A stretch of 64,000 nucleotides of DNA from Facklamia sp. 7083-14-GEN3 (lineage in GTDB: Bacteria > Bacillota > Bacilli > Lactobacillales > Aerococcaceae): NCBI RefSeq assembly GCF_024742075.1, contig NZ_JANSGD010000001.1:434001-498000 (forward strand), in the 5' to 3' direction. The translations under genes and the position numbers were made by a program. Below the pieces are notes generated by a model. The model saw nothing but the letters and a program-made list of their open reading frames with translations. It searched no databases and had not been told where the DNA came from. Shown piece after piece: positions 18,109 to 28,954 of the stretch. Every line of letters begins with the position of its first letter. Position 1 is the first letter of the stretch.

Positions 18109-19029
18109 ATGAACGGAATTGTCGCTGTATGGAAAGAAAAGGGCATGACTAGTCATGATGTCGTTTTCAAAATGCGTAAAATTTTTAAAATGAAGCGTGT
18201 AGGCCATTGTGGGACCTTGGATCCTGAAGTTGAAGGGGTTTTAGTTGTTTGTCTAGGTCAGGCAACCAAATTAGTTGAAATACTAATGGATAGCAAAAAG
18301 GTCTATCAAGGGGAAGTCACTTTAGGGCAAGCGACCGATACGGAAGATGCACAGGGTCAAGTTATAGCAGAGAAATTAGTTCAGCAGGCTATCGAAGATA
18401 AAGTCATTGATCAAGCTATGTATTCATTAACAGGTCAAATCACCCAGATTCCCCCTTATTACTCAGCAGTCAAGGTCAAAGGTAAAAGACTATATGAATA
18501 TGCTCGAGCTGGTCTTGAAGTGGAAAGACCTAAACGTCAAGTATATATCGATTATTTTAAACGTTTAGAAGCGTCACGCTATTACGAAAGTGAAAAAAGA
18601 CAAACTTTTTCTTTTGAAGTGAAGTGCAGTAAAGGCACTTATGTCAGAACGTTAGCTGTGGAGTGCGGTAAGTTATTAGGATATCCTAGTCATATGTCAA
18701 AACTAGTAAGGACTCAAGCAGCAGGTTACCGTCAAGTGGATAGCTATCGCTTAGACGACTTGAGACAATTAGCAGAAAAAGACGCTTTAAATACAGCCGT
18801 TCATCCGATTGAATCGGCCGTATCGCATTATGCTAAAATTCAACTAAATCAAGAGCAGTTTGCAGATATAAAGCATGGGAAAGTTTTAGACATCAATTAT
18901 TTTAATGAGAGACTTATAGAGCCAACTGCCTTGTTTTATCAAGAGCGCTTATTGGCGATTTATGGTCCGCACCCTAGTAAAGAGAATTTAATAAAACCAA
19001 TAAAGATGTTTCCAATGGAAGGAGATTAA
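18109..19029 (+). CDS. truB: tRNA pseudouridine-55 synthase
   Basis: TruB isomerises U55 in the T-loop of tRNAs and acts as a tRNA chaperone. The 306-residue protein has the catalytic motif GHCGTLDPEVEGVL with Asp38; most relatives have GHTGTLDP, so the Cys is a mild variation. KGKRLYEYAR and the SKGTYVRTLAVECG segment are also family hallmarks, followed by a C-terminal PUA-like region. The start is ATG with AAGGGG upstream. It lies two bases upstream of the ribF TTG start, and the truB-ribF pair is common in Firmicutes. Confidence 0.96.
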   Translation: MNGIVAVWKEKGMTSHDVVFKMRKIFKMKRVGHCGTLDPEVEGVLVVCLGQATKLVEILMDSKKVYQGEVTLGQATDTEDAQGQVIAEKLVQQAIEDKVIDQAMYSLTGQITQIPPYYSAVKVKGKRLYEYARAGLEVERPKRQVYIDYFKRLEASRYYESEKRQTFSFEVKCSKGTYVRTLAVECGKLLGYPSHMSKLVRTQAAGYRQVDSYRLDDLRQLAEKDALNTAVHPIESAVSHYAKIQLNQEQFADIKHGKVLDINYFNERLIEPTALFYQERLLAIYGPHPSKENLIKPIKMFPMEGD

Positions 19030-19031
19030 GC

Positions 19032-19967
19032 TTGCAGACTATTTACTTATCACATCCCTATGATCACGAAAAAATATATGATCAACCTGTTGTTTTAGCT
19101 TTAGGTTTTTTTGATGGTGTTCACCTAGGCCATCAGGAAGTTATCAGAAAAGGTCGTCAATTAGCTGATCAGTATCAAGTATCCTTAGCAGTTTTAACTT
19201 TTAACCACACACCTCGTCTCGTATATCAACAAATTCATCCGAACCACTACCATTACTTAAGCGACAATACGCGAAAAAAAGAACTAATGAAAGCTAATAG
19301 AGTAGATATCTTATATATTGCTGAGTTCACTTCAGCCATGGGCGCGCAAAGTCCCCAAGAGTTCGTGGATCGTTATATGGTTAATTTGAATGCTATTCAT
19401 GTGGTGGCAGGTTTTGATTACACTTACGGTCTTAGAGAGATTGCTAATATGCAAACATTAATCGACCATAGTCAAGGACGGTTCAAAATTAGTGAAATTC
19501 CTAAAAAAACCATCGATGACCAAAAAATATCTTCCAGTGAAATTCAATATCAGATATCAAATGGAAATATTGATTTAGCTAATCAAGAATTAGGTTACAT
19601 TTATGAAACTAGAGGGATTATCATCAATGGATTAAAAAGGGGAAGAAAATTAGGATTTCCTACGGCTAATGTGGCAATTAATCCTGGTCAATTAACACCT
19701 GGTATTGGGGTTTATGTGGTCGAAATTTGTGTCCAAGGTCAATGGCATATTGGCATGGCTTCCATTGGATATAACATTACCTTTGATGATGTGAAAGAAC
19801 TTTCCGTTGAAGTTTATATTCTAGACTTTGATCGAATGATTTATGGTGAAAGGGTTCGTGTTAAGTGGCATCATTACTTGCGTGGCGAGATTAAATTTGA
19901 CGGTATTGAAAGTTTGATTGATCAGCTTGAGGAGGATCAAGTTCATACACGGGCGTATTTTAAATAA
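19032..19967 (+). CDS. ribF: Bifunctional riboflavin kinase / FAD synthetase
   Basis: RibF phosphorylates riboflavin to FMN and adenylates FMN to FAD. The 311-residue protein has the N-terminal nucleotidyltransferase domain (ALGFFDGVHLGHQ near residues 24-36, with the HxGH-like signature, and VVAGFDYTYG) and the C-terminal flavokinase domain from about 185 (GRKLGFPTANVA, then YNITF, which fits the conserved metal and substrate loop). The start is TTG, served by AAGGAG at 19018-19023 inside the end of truB. The transcript ends in a hairpin that is also a CIRCE-like operator. Confidence 0.96.
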   Translation: MQTIYLSHPYDHEKIYDQPVVLALGFFDGVHLGHQEVIRKGRQLADQYQVSLAVLTFNHTPRLVYQQIHPNHYHYLSDNTRKKELMKANRVDILYIAEFTSAMGAQSPQEFVDRYMVNLNAIHVVAGFDYTYGLREIANMQTLIDHSQGRFKISEIPKKTIDDQKISSSEIQYQISNGNIDLANQELGYIYETRGIIINGLKRGRKLGFPTANVAINPGQLTPGIGVYVVEICVQGQWHIGMASIGYNITFDDVKELSVEVYILDFDRMIYGERVRVKWHHYLRGEIKFDGIESLIDQLEEDQVHTRAYFK

Positions 19968-19988
19968 AAGTCCAATAAATGCAGAGAA

Positions 19989-20021
19989 TTAGCACTTTAT
20001 AGAGAAGAGTGCTAATTTTTT
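19989..20021 (+). promoter_or_regulatory. CIRCE operator 1, also the ribF terminator
   Basis: TTAGCACTT (19989-19997), nine bases, GAGTGCTAA (20007-20015): one mismatch from the HrcA operator consensus TTAGCACTC-N9-GAGTGCTAA. A T-run (20016-20022) follows directly, so the same palindrome would fold as an intrinsic terminator for ribF. It lies upstream of the hrcA -35 box. Confidence 0.85.
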
Positions 20022-20042
20022 TAAATTTATGGGCATATTCCC

Positions 20043-20071
20043 TTGACAAAGGTAATAGAGGGTAGTAAGAT
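20043..20071 (+). promoter_or_regulatory. hrcA-grpE-dnaK-dnaJ promoter
   Basis: TTGACA at 20043-20048, 17 bases, then TAAGAT at 20066-20071. It is bracketed by two CIRCE elements. Confidence 0.9.
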
Positions 20072-20079
20072 AGAGACAG

Positions 20080-20106
20080 TTAGCACTCGAACTAAATAAG
20101 TGCTAA
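20080..20106 (+). promoter_or_regulatory. CIRCE operator 2
   Basis: TTAGCACTC (20080-20088), nine bases, AAGTGCTAA (20098-20106): one mismatch from consensus. It covers the expected transcription start and is the classical position for HrcA repression. Confidence 0.93.
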
Positions 20107-20119
20107 TAATGTGAGGTGA

Positions 20120-21148
20120 TTGATCATATTAACAGCTAGACAACACCAAATCTTAGAATTGATTGTTCGCCTTTATGCTAATTTAGAGGCACCAATCGGA
20201 TCAAAGACTTTGCTCAAGGAGAGTTTTCTTGACATAAGTCCGGCAACTGTTCGTAATGAGATGGTTGTTTTAGAAAAAAACGGCTTTCTTGTTAAGGCGC
20301 ATACATCAAGTGGTAGAATTCCTTCTTATGAAGGCTATCGTTACTATGTAGATCGCCTAATCACTAAAATTGAGACAGATTCATGGGAACAGTCTTATGA
20401 AGCGGATCTCAAAGCAGTTAGCGAAATCTTCTTAAATCGTCAACAAGATAATTTTAAGATGGCTAAAATTGCTGCGGATTTATTGGTGTCTTTAACCGGC
20501 TTACCTTGCTTGGTTTTTGGACAGAATAATGAAGAGCATCGAGTAGCTGACTTTAAGTTAGTACTTTTGAGTAACCATCAAGTAATGGCTATCCTATTAT
20601 CAGATCAAGGACATGTTGAAAATAAAATGTTCCAGACTCTTTATCCGGTTGAGGAAGAAGATTTACGTCAAATGCGTTCAATTCTGAATTCAGAATTGAA
20701 AAGTATTACTTTAGAAGATGCTTATCAGAGGACTAAACTAACTATTCCGATGATTATGCAAAGACAATTGTCAACTTCGATTGATTTTTCTCCTTTAGTT
20801 GAGAAGTCAATTCAACAAGTTAAAGGAACGCGGTATTTTGTTTCTGGCAAGAATAATATTTTTAATTGTTTGGATCAACGTTACTCCAACAATGAATACA
20901 AAAAATTATTCAATTTGATTGATGGATCAAATGAATTGTTTGATCTCTTTGATCAACGCCAAGATGGAATCGAAGTTCTTTTCGGACAAGAGTTTGCTCC
21001 GGAAGGGATGCGTCATTTATCTTTAGTGACGGGAACCTTCACAAAAGACTTAAACAAAATGACTTTAAGTATTTTAGGATCATCGACTATGCAATATTCA
21101 CGTATGATTGTCCTAATGGAGCAGATATTAAGAGAATTTAATCAATAA
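20120..21148 (+). CDS. hrcA: Heat-inducible transcription repressor HrcA
   Basis: HrcA represses class I heat-shock genes by binding CIRCE and needs GroEL for activity. The 342-residue protein has an N-terminal winged helix (LTARQHQILELIV, SPATVRNEMVVLEKNGFLVKAHTSSGRIPSYEGYRYYVD) and a C-terminal GAF-like region (GTFTKDLNKMTLSILGSSTMQYSRMI). The start is uncertain. The in-frame TTG at 20120 follows GAGGTGA almost without spacing, and ATC (20123) or ATA (20126) would be better spaced but are rare starts. It autoregulates through the two CIRCE elements. Confidence 0.95.
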   Translation: MIILTARQHQILELIVRLYANLEAPIGSKTLLKESFLDISPATVRNEMVVLEKNGFLVKAHTSSGRIPSYEGYRYYVDRLITKIETDSWEQSYEADLKAVSEIFLNRQQDNFKMAKIAADLLVSLTGLPCLVFGQNNEEHRVADFKLVLLSNHQVMAILLSDQGHVENKMFQTLYPVEEEDLRQMRSILNSELKSITLEDAYQRTKLTIPMIMQRQLSTSIDFSPLVEKSIQQVKGTRYFVSGKNNIFNCLDQRYSNNEYKKLFNLIDGSNELFDLFDQRQDGIEVLFGQEFAPEGMRHLSLVTGTFTKDLNKMTLSILGSSTMQYSRMIVLMEQILREFNQ

Positions 21149-21161
21149 AGGAGGTCATCAA

Positions 21162-21785
21162 GTGACAGAAGAGGATAAAAAGATGAATGATAATCAATCT
21201 TCTCAAGAACTTAAAGAAGAAAAAGAAAAGTCAGTAGAAGATGAAGTCATTGAAAGTTCAGAAGAAAAAAATCAGGATAGTATGAGTAATGATGTAAATG
21301 AAGAAACTGAAGAAAAGCCAGTAGAGGAAGAGTTTTCCGTCGAAGATGAATTAAGAGAAACTATTCAGAATCTAGAAGATAGAAATTTACGTCTACAGGC
21401 TGAAATTGCTAATATGCAACGTTCGAATAGTCGCGAAAGACAAGAAGCGGCTAAGTATCGTTCGCAATCTCTAGCAAACAAATTAATTGATGCGATTGAT
21501 AATCTCGAGCGTGCTTTACAAATCGAAGCGAGTACAGAAGAGAGTCAAGCAATCCATAAAGGAATTCAAATGGTTTATGAACAAATCTTAAATGCCTTTA
21601 AGGAAGAAAAAATTGAAGTGATCAATCCGTTAAATGAAACTTTTGATCCAAATTATCATCAAGCGGTAACCACACAACCGGCGGAAGAAGGACAAGAAAC
21701 TGACATTGTAGTAAATGTTCTACAAAAAGGTTATATCCTTAATGATCGCATTATTCGTCCAGCCATGGTGATTGTGTCCGCGTAA
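21162..21785 (+). CDS. grpE: Nucleotide exchange factor GrpE
   Basis: GrpE releases ADP from DnaK. The 207-residue protein has a long acidic, low-complexity N-terminus (1-65), a coiled coil (about 65-120) with LRLQAEIANMQRSNSRERQEA and the YRSQSLANKLIDAIDNLERAL region, and a C-terminal beta domain containing FDPNYHQAV and VLQKGYILNDRIIRPAMVIVS. The start is GTG with AAGGAGG at 21148-21154 overlapping the hrcA stop. It is second in the CIRCE-controlled operon. Confidence 0.97.
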   Translation: MTEEDKKMNDNQSSQELKEEKEKSVEDEVIESSEEKNQDSMSNDVNEETEEKPVEEEFSVEDELRETIQNLEDRNLRLQAEIANMQRSNSRERQEAAKYRSQSLANKLIDAIDNLERALQIEASTEESQAIHKGIQMVYEQILNAFKEEKIEVINPLNETFDPNYHQAVTTQPAEEGQETDIVVNVLQKGYILNDRIIRPAMVIVSA

Positions 21786-21816
21786 TTATTAAGCACTTAA
21801 TTTTTAACCAAACTAA

Positions 21817-23682
<1,866 letters not shown>

Positions 23683-23698
23683 TTAAGACATACTTTAG

Positions 23699-23735
23699 CA
23701 AGAGTCTAGGCTAAGTCCTCGACTCTTGTCTTTTA
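23699..23735 (+). terminator. Weak hairpin between dnaK and dnaJ
   Basis: CAAGAGTC (23699-23706) pairs with GACTCTTG (23721-23728), followed by TCTTTTATC. The T-run is interrupted, so partial termination is likely; it would make DnaK more abundant than DnaJ. Confidence 0.6.
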
Positions 23736-23769
23736 TCAGAAGAATTTAAAATGAGTAAGGAGGGACAAA

Positions 23770-24918
23770 ATGGCAAATAAAAAAGACTACTATGATGTCT
23801 TAGGCGTATCGCGTGATGCCAGTGATGCTGACATAAAAAAGGCCTACCGTAAACTTTCCAAAAAATATCACCCGGATATTAATAAAGAAGCAGGGGCTGA
23901 TGAAAAATTTAAAGAAGTTGCAGAAGCCTATGAGGTCCTAAGTGATAGTCAAAAGCGCGCTGCTTATGATCAATATGGCCATGCTTCAACAGATCCTAAC
24001 TTTGGAGCCGGTTTTGGCGGCGGTGGTTTTGGTGGCTTCTCTGGTGGAGCAGGCTTTGGCTTTGAAGATATCTTTGATACTTTCTTTGGCGGATCTGCTG
24101 GAGGAGGGCGTAGAGCCAATGCTCCTCGTAAGGGGAATGACCTGCAATATCGTATTAACTTAACCTTTGAAAAAGCTATATTCGGTAAGGAAACGACCAT
24201 AAAATATAACCGCAATGAAGAATGTCATACTTGTCACGGCACAGGTGCTAAAGAGGGCACAGAACCTGTCACTTGTCATAAATGTCATGGTACAGGATCT
24301 ATTCAGGTAGAACGAAATTCTCCATTTGGTCGTGTGATGACGCAAACAACCTGTGATGTTTGTGGTGGGACAGGTAAAGAAATTAAAGAAAAATGTACCA
24401 CTTGTCATGGCTCTGGTATAGAGTCTGTCAGTCATTCAGTTAAAGTAACCGTACCAGCAGGTGTTGAAGAAGGCAATCAAATTCGCCTTTCTGGACAAGG
24501 TGAAGCGGGGTCAAATGGTGGACCTTATGGCGATCTATATGTAGTTTTCCATGTAGAGCCAAGCAAAGAATTTAAACGCAATGGAACAGAAATTTACTAT
24601 ACCTTACCAATTACATTCTCCCAAGCGGCTTTGGGCGATGAGATTCAAGTGCCAACTGTTCACGGGAATGTTAAATTAAAGGTTCCAGCTGGCACACAAA
24701 CAGGAACTACTTTCCGCTTAAAAGGAAAAGGGGCACCAAGTGTGCGCTCAGGTTACACGGGTGATCAGCAAGTAACTGTTAAAGTAGTAACTCCTTCTAA
24801 ACTTACTGACAAACAACATGAATTATTCAAACAGTTAGCTAAAGAAATGGGTGCTAATGTTAAAGAGCAAGAAGGTGGCTTCTTTAATAAGATGCGCGAT
24901 ATTTTTCACGGTGAATAA
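23770..24918 (+). CDS. dnaJ: Chaperone protein DnaJ (Hsp40)
   Basis: DnaJ delivers substrates to DnaK and stimulates its ATPase. The 382-residue type I protein has the J domain (residues 4-68, with the HPD triad in YHPDINKEA), a Gly/Phe-rich stretch (about 75-115), four CxxCxGxG repeats forming two zinc centres ([32 protein letters not shown]), and two beta-sandwich client domains with [10 protein letters not shown]. The repeats are intact, so zinc binding should be kept. AAGGAGG precedes the ATG. It is the last gene of the heat-shock operon. Confidence 0.98.
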   Translation: MANKKDYYDVLGVSRDASDADIKKAYRKLSKKYHPDINKEAGADEKFKEVAEAYEVLSDSQKRAAYDQYGHASTDPNFGAGFGGGGFGGFSGGAGFGFEDIFDTFFGGSAGGGRRANAPRKGNDLQYRINLTFEKAIFGKETTIKYNRNEECHTCHGTGAKEGTEPVTCHKCHGTGSIQVERNSPFGRVMTQTTCDVCGGTGKEIKEKCTTCHGSGIESVSHSVKVTVPAGVEEGNQIRLSGQGEAGSNGGPYGDLYVVFHVEPSKEFKRNGTEIYYTLPITFSQAALGDEIQVPTVHGNVKLKVPAGTQTGTTFRLKGKGAPSVRSGYTGDQQVTVKVVTPSKLTDKQHELFKQLAKEMGANVKEQEGGFFNKMRDIFHGE

Positions 24919-24928
24919 TAACCTATTA

Positions 24929-24962
24929 GCATCAGAGTATATATTATGCTCTGATGCTTTTT
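24929..24962 (+). terminator. dnaJ terminator
   Basis: GCATCAGAG (24929-24937) pairs perfectly with CTCTGATGC (24949-24957) and is followed by a T-run. Confidence 0.9.
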
Positions 24963-25057
24963 AATTATCTTAGATAAGATTAAATATTTGATATTCAGTA
25001 TAAGTTAGAGATTATTAGCTTTTATAGGAAATAAATGAAAAAGGCAAGAAAGTTCTA

Positions 25058-25080
25058 TATAATAGTTAATTTATTATAAT
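25058..25080 (+). promoter_or_regulatory. Possible lepA promoter region
   Basis: Two perfect TATAAT hexamers (25058-25063 and 25075-25080) lie in the 250-base gap before lepA. Neither has a good -35 box, so the exact start cannot be assigned. Confidence 0.35.
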
Positions 25081-25171
25081 AGCTTGGTGAAAGAAAACTA
25101 TTCAAAATCACTAATTTTTGATAAGATAGACCTTAGCTATTGATAAGAGGCTTAAAAGGAAGTGAAGTCAA

Positions 25172-26995
25172 GTGAATATAGAAGAAATGAAGAATAGACA
25201 AGAAAGAATCCGTAATTTTTCCATCATAGCACATATTGACCATGGTAAATCCACTCTAGCCGATCGTATTTTACAACAAACTCATACAGTGGCTGATCGT
25301 GATATGCAAGAGCAATTATTAGATTCCATGGACTTAGAAAGAGAACGTGGAATTACCATTAAATTGAATGCAGTGGAATTGACTTATCGGGCTAATGATG
25401 GCATTGATTATATTTTCCATTTGATTGATACACCTGGTCACGTCGATTTTACCTATGAAGTGTCTAGATCGCTGGCTGCTTGTGAAGGAGCAATCCTGGT
25501 AGTCGATGCAGCTCAAGGAATTGAAGCTCAAACTTTGGCTAATGTTTATTTAGCAGTGGATAATGATTTAGAAATTTTACCCGTTATTAATAAAATTGAT
25601 CTTCCTTCAGCTGATCCTGAAAAGGTTCAAAAAGAAATTGAAGATATTATCGGCATCGATGCTTCAGAAGCTGTCTTTGCGTCTGCTAAGTCGGGTATTG
25701 GAATTGATGAGATTCTAGAACAAATTGTTGAGAAAGTACCTGCACCGACTGGAGATATAGAAGAACCACTACAGGCTCTTATTTTTGACTCCGCTTATGA
25801 TGCCTATCGTGGCGTTGTTTTAAATATTCGAGTAATGAATGGGATTGTCAAACCAGGTGATACCATCCGATTAATGAGTAATGGTAAGGAATTTGAAGTA
25901 ATTGATGTTGGAATCTTCTCACCGAGTCCTCTTAAAAGAGACTTCTTAATGGTAGGAGATGTTGGTTATTTAACCGCAGGTATCAAGACCATTCAAGATA
26001 CACGTGTCGGGGATACTATAACCCTAGCAGACAATCCAGCTGAAGAGGCATTAGATGGCTATCGTAAATTAAATCCCATGGTTTATGCCGGTCTATACCC
26101 AGTTGATTCGGCCGATTATAATGACCTGCGAGAAGCACTTGAAAAATTACAATTAAATGATGCCTCTTTACATTTTGAACCAGAAACATCACAAGCCCTA
26201 GGATTCGGTTTCCGTACAGGCTTTTTAGGCTTACTTCATATGGATGTTATTCAAGAAAGACTTGAGCGTGAATTTGATATTGATTTAATCACCACTGCCC
26301 CTTCAGTTATTTACCGTGTAGAAAAGACGGATGGGGAAGAAGTTCTTATCGACAATCCATCTGAAATGCCAGATCCTACCGAGATTGATAAGATTTTTGA
26401 ACCTTATGTTAAAGCGACCATTATGGTACCAAATGATTATGTGGGCGCGGTAATGGAACTATCTCAACGGAAGCGTGGTAACTTTATTACAATGGATTAT
26501 TTGGATGATTTCCGGGTAAATGTAATCTATGAACTACCAATGGCTGAAATTGTGTATGATTTCTTCGATAAGTTGAAATCATCAACTAAAGGCTACGCTT
26601 CATTAGATTACGAATTAATTGGCTATAAAGAGTCTAATCTTGTTAAATTAGAAATTTTACTTAACTCTGATGTCATCGATGCCTTCTCGATTATTGTGCA
26701 TAAAGATTTCGCCTATAACCGAGGCCGTGCTTTAGTTGAGAAATTAAAAGGGATTATTCCACGTCAAATGTTCGAAGTACCTGTCCAAGCAGCCATCGGA
26801 CATAAGATTATTGCAAGAACAACCATCAAAGCTTATCGAAAAGATGTTACAGCAAAACTATATGGTGGGGATGTCTCCCGTCGTAAGAAGTTATTAGAAA
26901 AACAAAAAGAAGGTAAGAAGCGTATGAAATCAGTCGGAAACGTTGAAATTCCGCAGGAAGCTTTCATGGCTGTATTACAAATGGATGAAGAATAA
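25172..26995 (+). CDS. lepA: Elongation factor 4 (LepA)
   Basis: LepA is a ribosome-bound GTPase implicated in translation initiation and back-translocation under stress. The 607-residue length matches the family. The G domain has [13 protein letters not shown] near the N-terminus, then [24 protein letters not shown] and NKID. The C-terminal region has the LepA-specific [23 protein letters not shown] segment. The start is GTG with AAAGGAAGTG upstream. It stands alone with a terminator on each side. Confidence 0.98.
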   Translation: MNIEEMKNRQERIRNFSIIAHIDHGKSTLADRILQQTHTVADRDMQEQLLDSMDLERERGITIKLNAVELTYRANDGIDYIFHLIDTPGHVDFTYEVSRSLAACEGAILVVDAAQGIEAQTLANVYLAVDNDLEILPVINKIDLPSADPEKVQKEIEDIIGIDASEAVFASAKSGIGIDEILEQIVEKVPAPTGDIEEPLQALIFDSAYDAYRGVVLNIRVMNGIVKPGDTIRLMSNGKEFEVIDVGIFSPSPLKRDFLMVGDVGYLTAGIKTIQDTRVGDTITLADNPAEEALDGYRKLNPMVYAGLYPVDSADYNDLREALEKLQLNDASLHFEPETSQALGFGFRTGFLGLLHMDVIQERLEREFDIDLITTAPSVIYRVEKTDGEEVLIDNPSEMPDPTEIDKIFEPYVKATIMVPNDYVGAVMELSQRKRGNFITMDYLDDFRVNVIYELPMAEIVYDFFDKLKSSTKGYASLDYELIGYKESNLVKLEILLNSDVIDAFSIIVHKDFAYNRGRALVEKLKGIIPRQMFEVPVQAAIGHKIIARTTIKAYRKDVTAKLYGGDVSRRKKLLEKQKEGKKRMKSVGNVEIPQEAFMAVLQMDEE

Positions 26996-27004
26996 TTATT
27001 TAAT

Positions 27005-27046
27005 AAAAGACCTATCTTTAAATTCAAAGATAGGTCTTTTATTTTT
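27005..27046 (+). terminator. lepA terminator
   Basis: A perfect 15-bp stem pairs 27005-27019 with 27026-27040 around a six-base loop, and T-rich sequence follows. A-runs on the left also allow function on the other strand. Confidence 0.92.
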
Positions 27047-27199
27047 TACTTATATAAGTGAAAAGTAAGTGCTAATTTTTGTTAAATTCCTTACGTAAAA
27101 TTAAATGGTCCACTCTTTAAATATTTAAATAAATTTTTTTTTTTAAAATAATAATAAAAAATTTGTCTTTTCAGAAAACGGTATATTTTTCATAAAATA

Positions 27200-27228
27200 T
27201 TGAAATAGTGTAGTTTGCAGTGTATAAT
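27200..27228 (+). promoter_or_regulatory. nan operon promoter
   Basis: TTGAAA at 27200-27205, 17 bases, and TATAAT at 27223-27228. The upstream 80 bases are very AT-rich, like an UP element. The start should be near 27235. Confidence 0.85.
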
Positions 27229-27236
27229 TTTAGACT

Positions 27237-27250
27237 AGAAAGCGCTTTGA
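27237..27250 (+). promoter_or_regulatory. cre site (CcpA operator) at the nan promoter
   Basis: AGAAAGCGCTTTGA contains the palindrome AAAGCGCTTT, close to the catabolite-responsive element consensus. It covers the predicted start of transcription, where CcpA-HPr(Ser-P) would repress sialic acid use when preferred sugars are present. The match is seen; CcpA binding is inference. Confidence 0.75.
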
Positions 27251-27266
27251 TAAAGGAGGGTATTTA

Positions 27267-27950
27267 ATGATTGAAGGAATAAAAGGGGAATTAATTGTCT
27301 CTTGTCAGGCGTTAGAAGATGAGCCCTTGCATAGTTCTTTTATCATGTCGCGGATGGCTTTAGCAGCAAGAGAAGGTGGAGCTAAAGGTATTCGTTCGAA
27401 TTCGGTTGAGGATATTAAAGCAATTAAAGAAAGAGTAGATTTGCCAGTTATAGGGATTATTAAAAGGGATTATGATGGGGCTGATGCCTTTATTACACCT
27501 ACAATGACTGAAGTAGATGAATTAATGGAAGCAAAGCCTGAAATTATAGCAATTGATGCAACTGGGTCTACAAGGCCTCAAGGAGAATCTTTAAGTGATT
27601 TAATGGCAAAGATTAAAGAAAAGTATCCCCAACAGAAACTGATGGCTGATTGTTCAACATTAGAAGAAATGAGAACAGCTGAACAACTAGGCTTTGATTT
27701 TATTGGGACAACTTTGGTGGGGTACACTCAACAAAGTAAGGGAATTAAGATTGAGAGTAATGATTTTGAACTTATAAGAAAAGCGGTAGAAACAATTGAT
27801 AAACCGATTATTGCAGAAGGTAATATCGATACACCTGAAAAGGTTAAACGCGTTTTGGATATCGGAGTTTATAGTGTAGTTGTAGGTTCGGCTATCACTA
27901 GACCTCAATTAATCACGAAAAAATTTGTAGACGCTATTCATAATGAGTAA
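27267..27950 (+). CDS. nanE: N-acetylmannosamine-6-phosphate 2-epimerase
   Basis: NanE converts ManNAc-6-P to GlcNAc-6-P in sialic acid catabolism. The 227-residue TIM-barrel protein shows [18 protein letters not shown], the catalytic-lysine strand VIGIIKRDY, the phosphate-binding [16 protein letters not shown] and [18 protein letters not shown] lies just upstream of the ATG. It is the first gene after the cre-controlled promoter and overlaps the region feeding nanA, whose ribosome-binding site starts a few bases after the nanE stop. Confidence 0.95.
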   Translation: MIEGIKGELIVSCQALEDEPLHSSFIMSRMALAAREGGAKGIRSNSVEDIKAIKERVDLPVIGIIKRDYDGADAFITPTMTEVDELMEAKPEIIAIDATGSTRPQGESLSDLMAKIKEKYPQQKLMADCSTLEEMRTAEQLGFDFIGTTLVGYTQQSKGIKIESNDFELIRKAVETIDKPIIAEGNIDTPEKVKRVLDIGVYSVVVGSAITRPQLITKKFVDAIHNE

Positions 27951-27969
27951 GTATATAGGAGGAATAATG

Positions 27970-28866
27970 ATGACAAAAAAAACAGGAAAAGAGATTAAAG
28001 GTATTATCTCAGCTCTTTTGGTGCCTTTTGATTCAGAAGGAAAAGTAAATGAAGCAGGCTTACGTCAAGTGGTCCGTCATAATATTGACAATATGAAAGT
28101 GAACGGTCTTTATGTCGGAGGATCCACTGGGGAAAACTTCTTATTAGATACAGCCATAAAAAAACAAATCTTTGAAATTGTAAAAGATGAAGTGAAAGAC
28201 CAAGTTAAGCTTATTGCACAAGTTGGCGGTCCAAATGTTTATGAAGCAATTGAATTAGGTAAATATGCTACGGATTTAGATTATGATGCAATTTCAGCGG
28301 TAACACCTTTCTATTACAAGTTTTCATTCGATGAAGTAAAGCAATATTATAAAGATATTACAGAAGCAGTGGACAATGATTTAATTATTTATTCGATTCC
28401 AGTCCTTACAGGTATTAATATGGGGATGGCAGAATTTAAGGAATTATTTGAGTTAAAAAATATTATTGGCGTTAAGTTTACTGCTGCGGACTTTTTCTTA
28501 TTAGAACGATTACGTAAAGCTTTTCCAGATGTTCTAATCTATTCAGGTTTTGATGAAATGTTATATCCAGCTGCTATCTATCATGTTGATGGAGCAATCG
28601 GATCGACATACAACGTAAATGGCTTACGAGCTCGTGGTATTTTAGAAGCTGTCAAAGTGGGGGACCATGAGAAAGCACTTAAGTTACAAAATGAAAGCAA
28701 TGATTTAATCGAAGCAGTGCTAGCGAATGGATTGTATCCGACACTTAAACGTATTTTACAATTACAAGGTGCGGATAAAGGCGAGTTCTTAAGCCGTAAA
28801 CCGATGGCTTCAATGACAGCCGAGCAAAAAGAAGAAGCAGAGAGAATTTTTAAAAACTATTTATAA
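27970..28866 (+). CDS. nanA: N-acetylneuraminate lyase
   Basis: NanA cleaves Neu5Ac to pyruvate and ManNAc. The protein is about 298 residues, of the DapA/NAL TIM-barrel superfamily. GGSTGENF is the carboxylate-binding loop, YSIPVLTG contains the catalytic-site Tyr region, and GVKFTAADF carries the Schiff-base Lys169. An upstream ATG at 27943 lies inside nanE. AGGAGG at 27957-27962 fits the ATG at 27970 (seven-base spacing) better than 27967. The presence of nanE next door and an SSS transporter after it supports the sialate lyase call over dihydrodipicolinate synthase. Confidence 0.93.
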   Translation: MTKKTGKEIKGIISALLVPFDSEGKVNEAGLRQVVRHNIDNMKVNGLYVGGSTGENFLLDTAIKKQIFEIVKDEVKDQVKLIAQVGGPNVYEAIELGKYATDLDYDAISAVTPFYYKFSFDEVKQYYKDITEAVDNDLIIYSIPVLTGINMGMAEFKELFELKNIIGVKFTAADFFLLERLRKAFPDVLIYSGFDEMLYPAAIYHVDGAIGSTYNVNGLRARGILEAVKVGDHEKALKLQNESNDLIEAVLANGLYPTLKRILQLQGADKGEFLSRKPMASMTAEQKEEAERIFKNYL

Positions 28867-28954
28867 TTAACTAAAAGTGCTTAGGTAATTAACGAATACT
28901 TTTCTAAGCGTTACTCTTCACTAAGCATGAAAAAATTCGAAGAGGAGTTTAACA

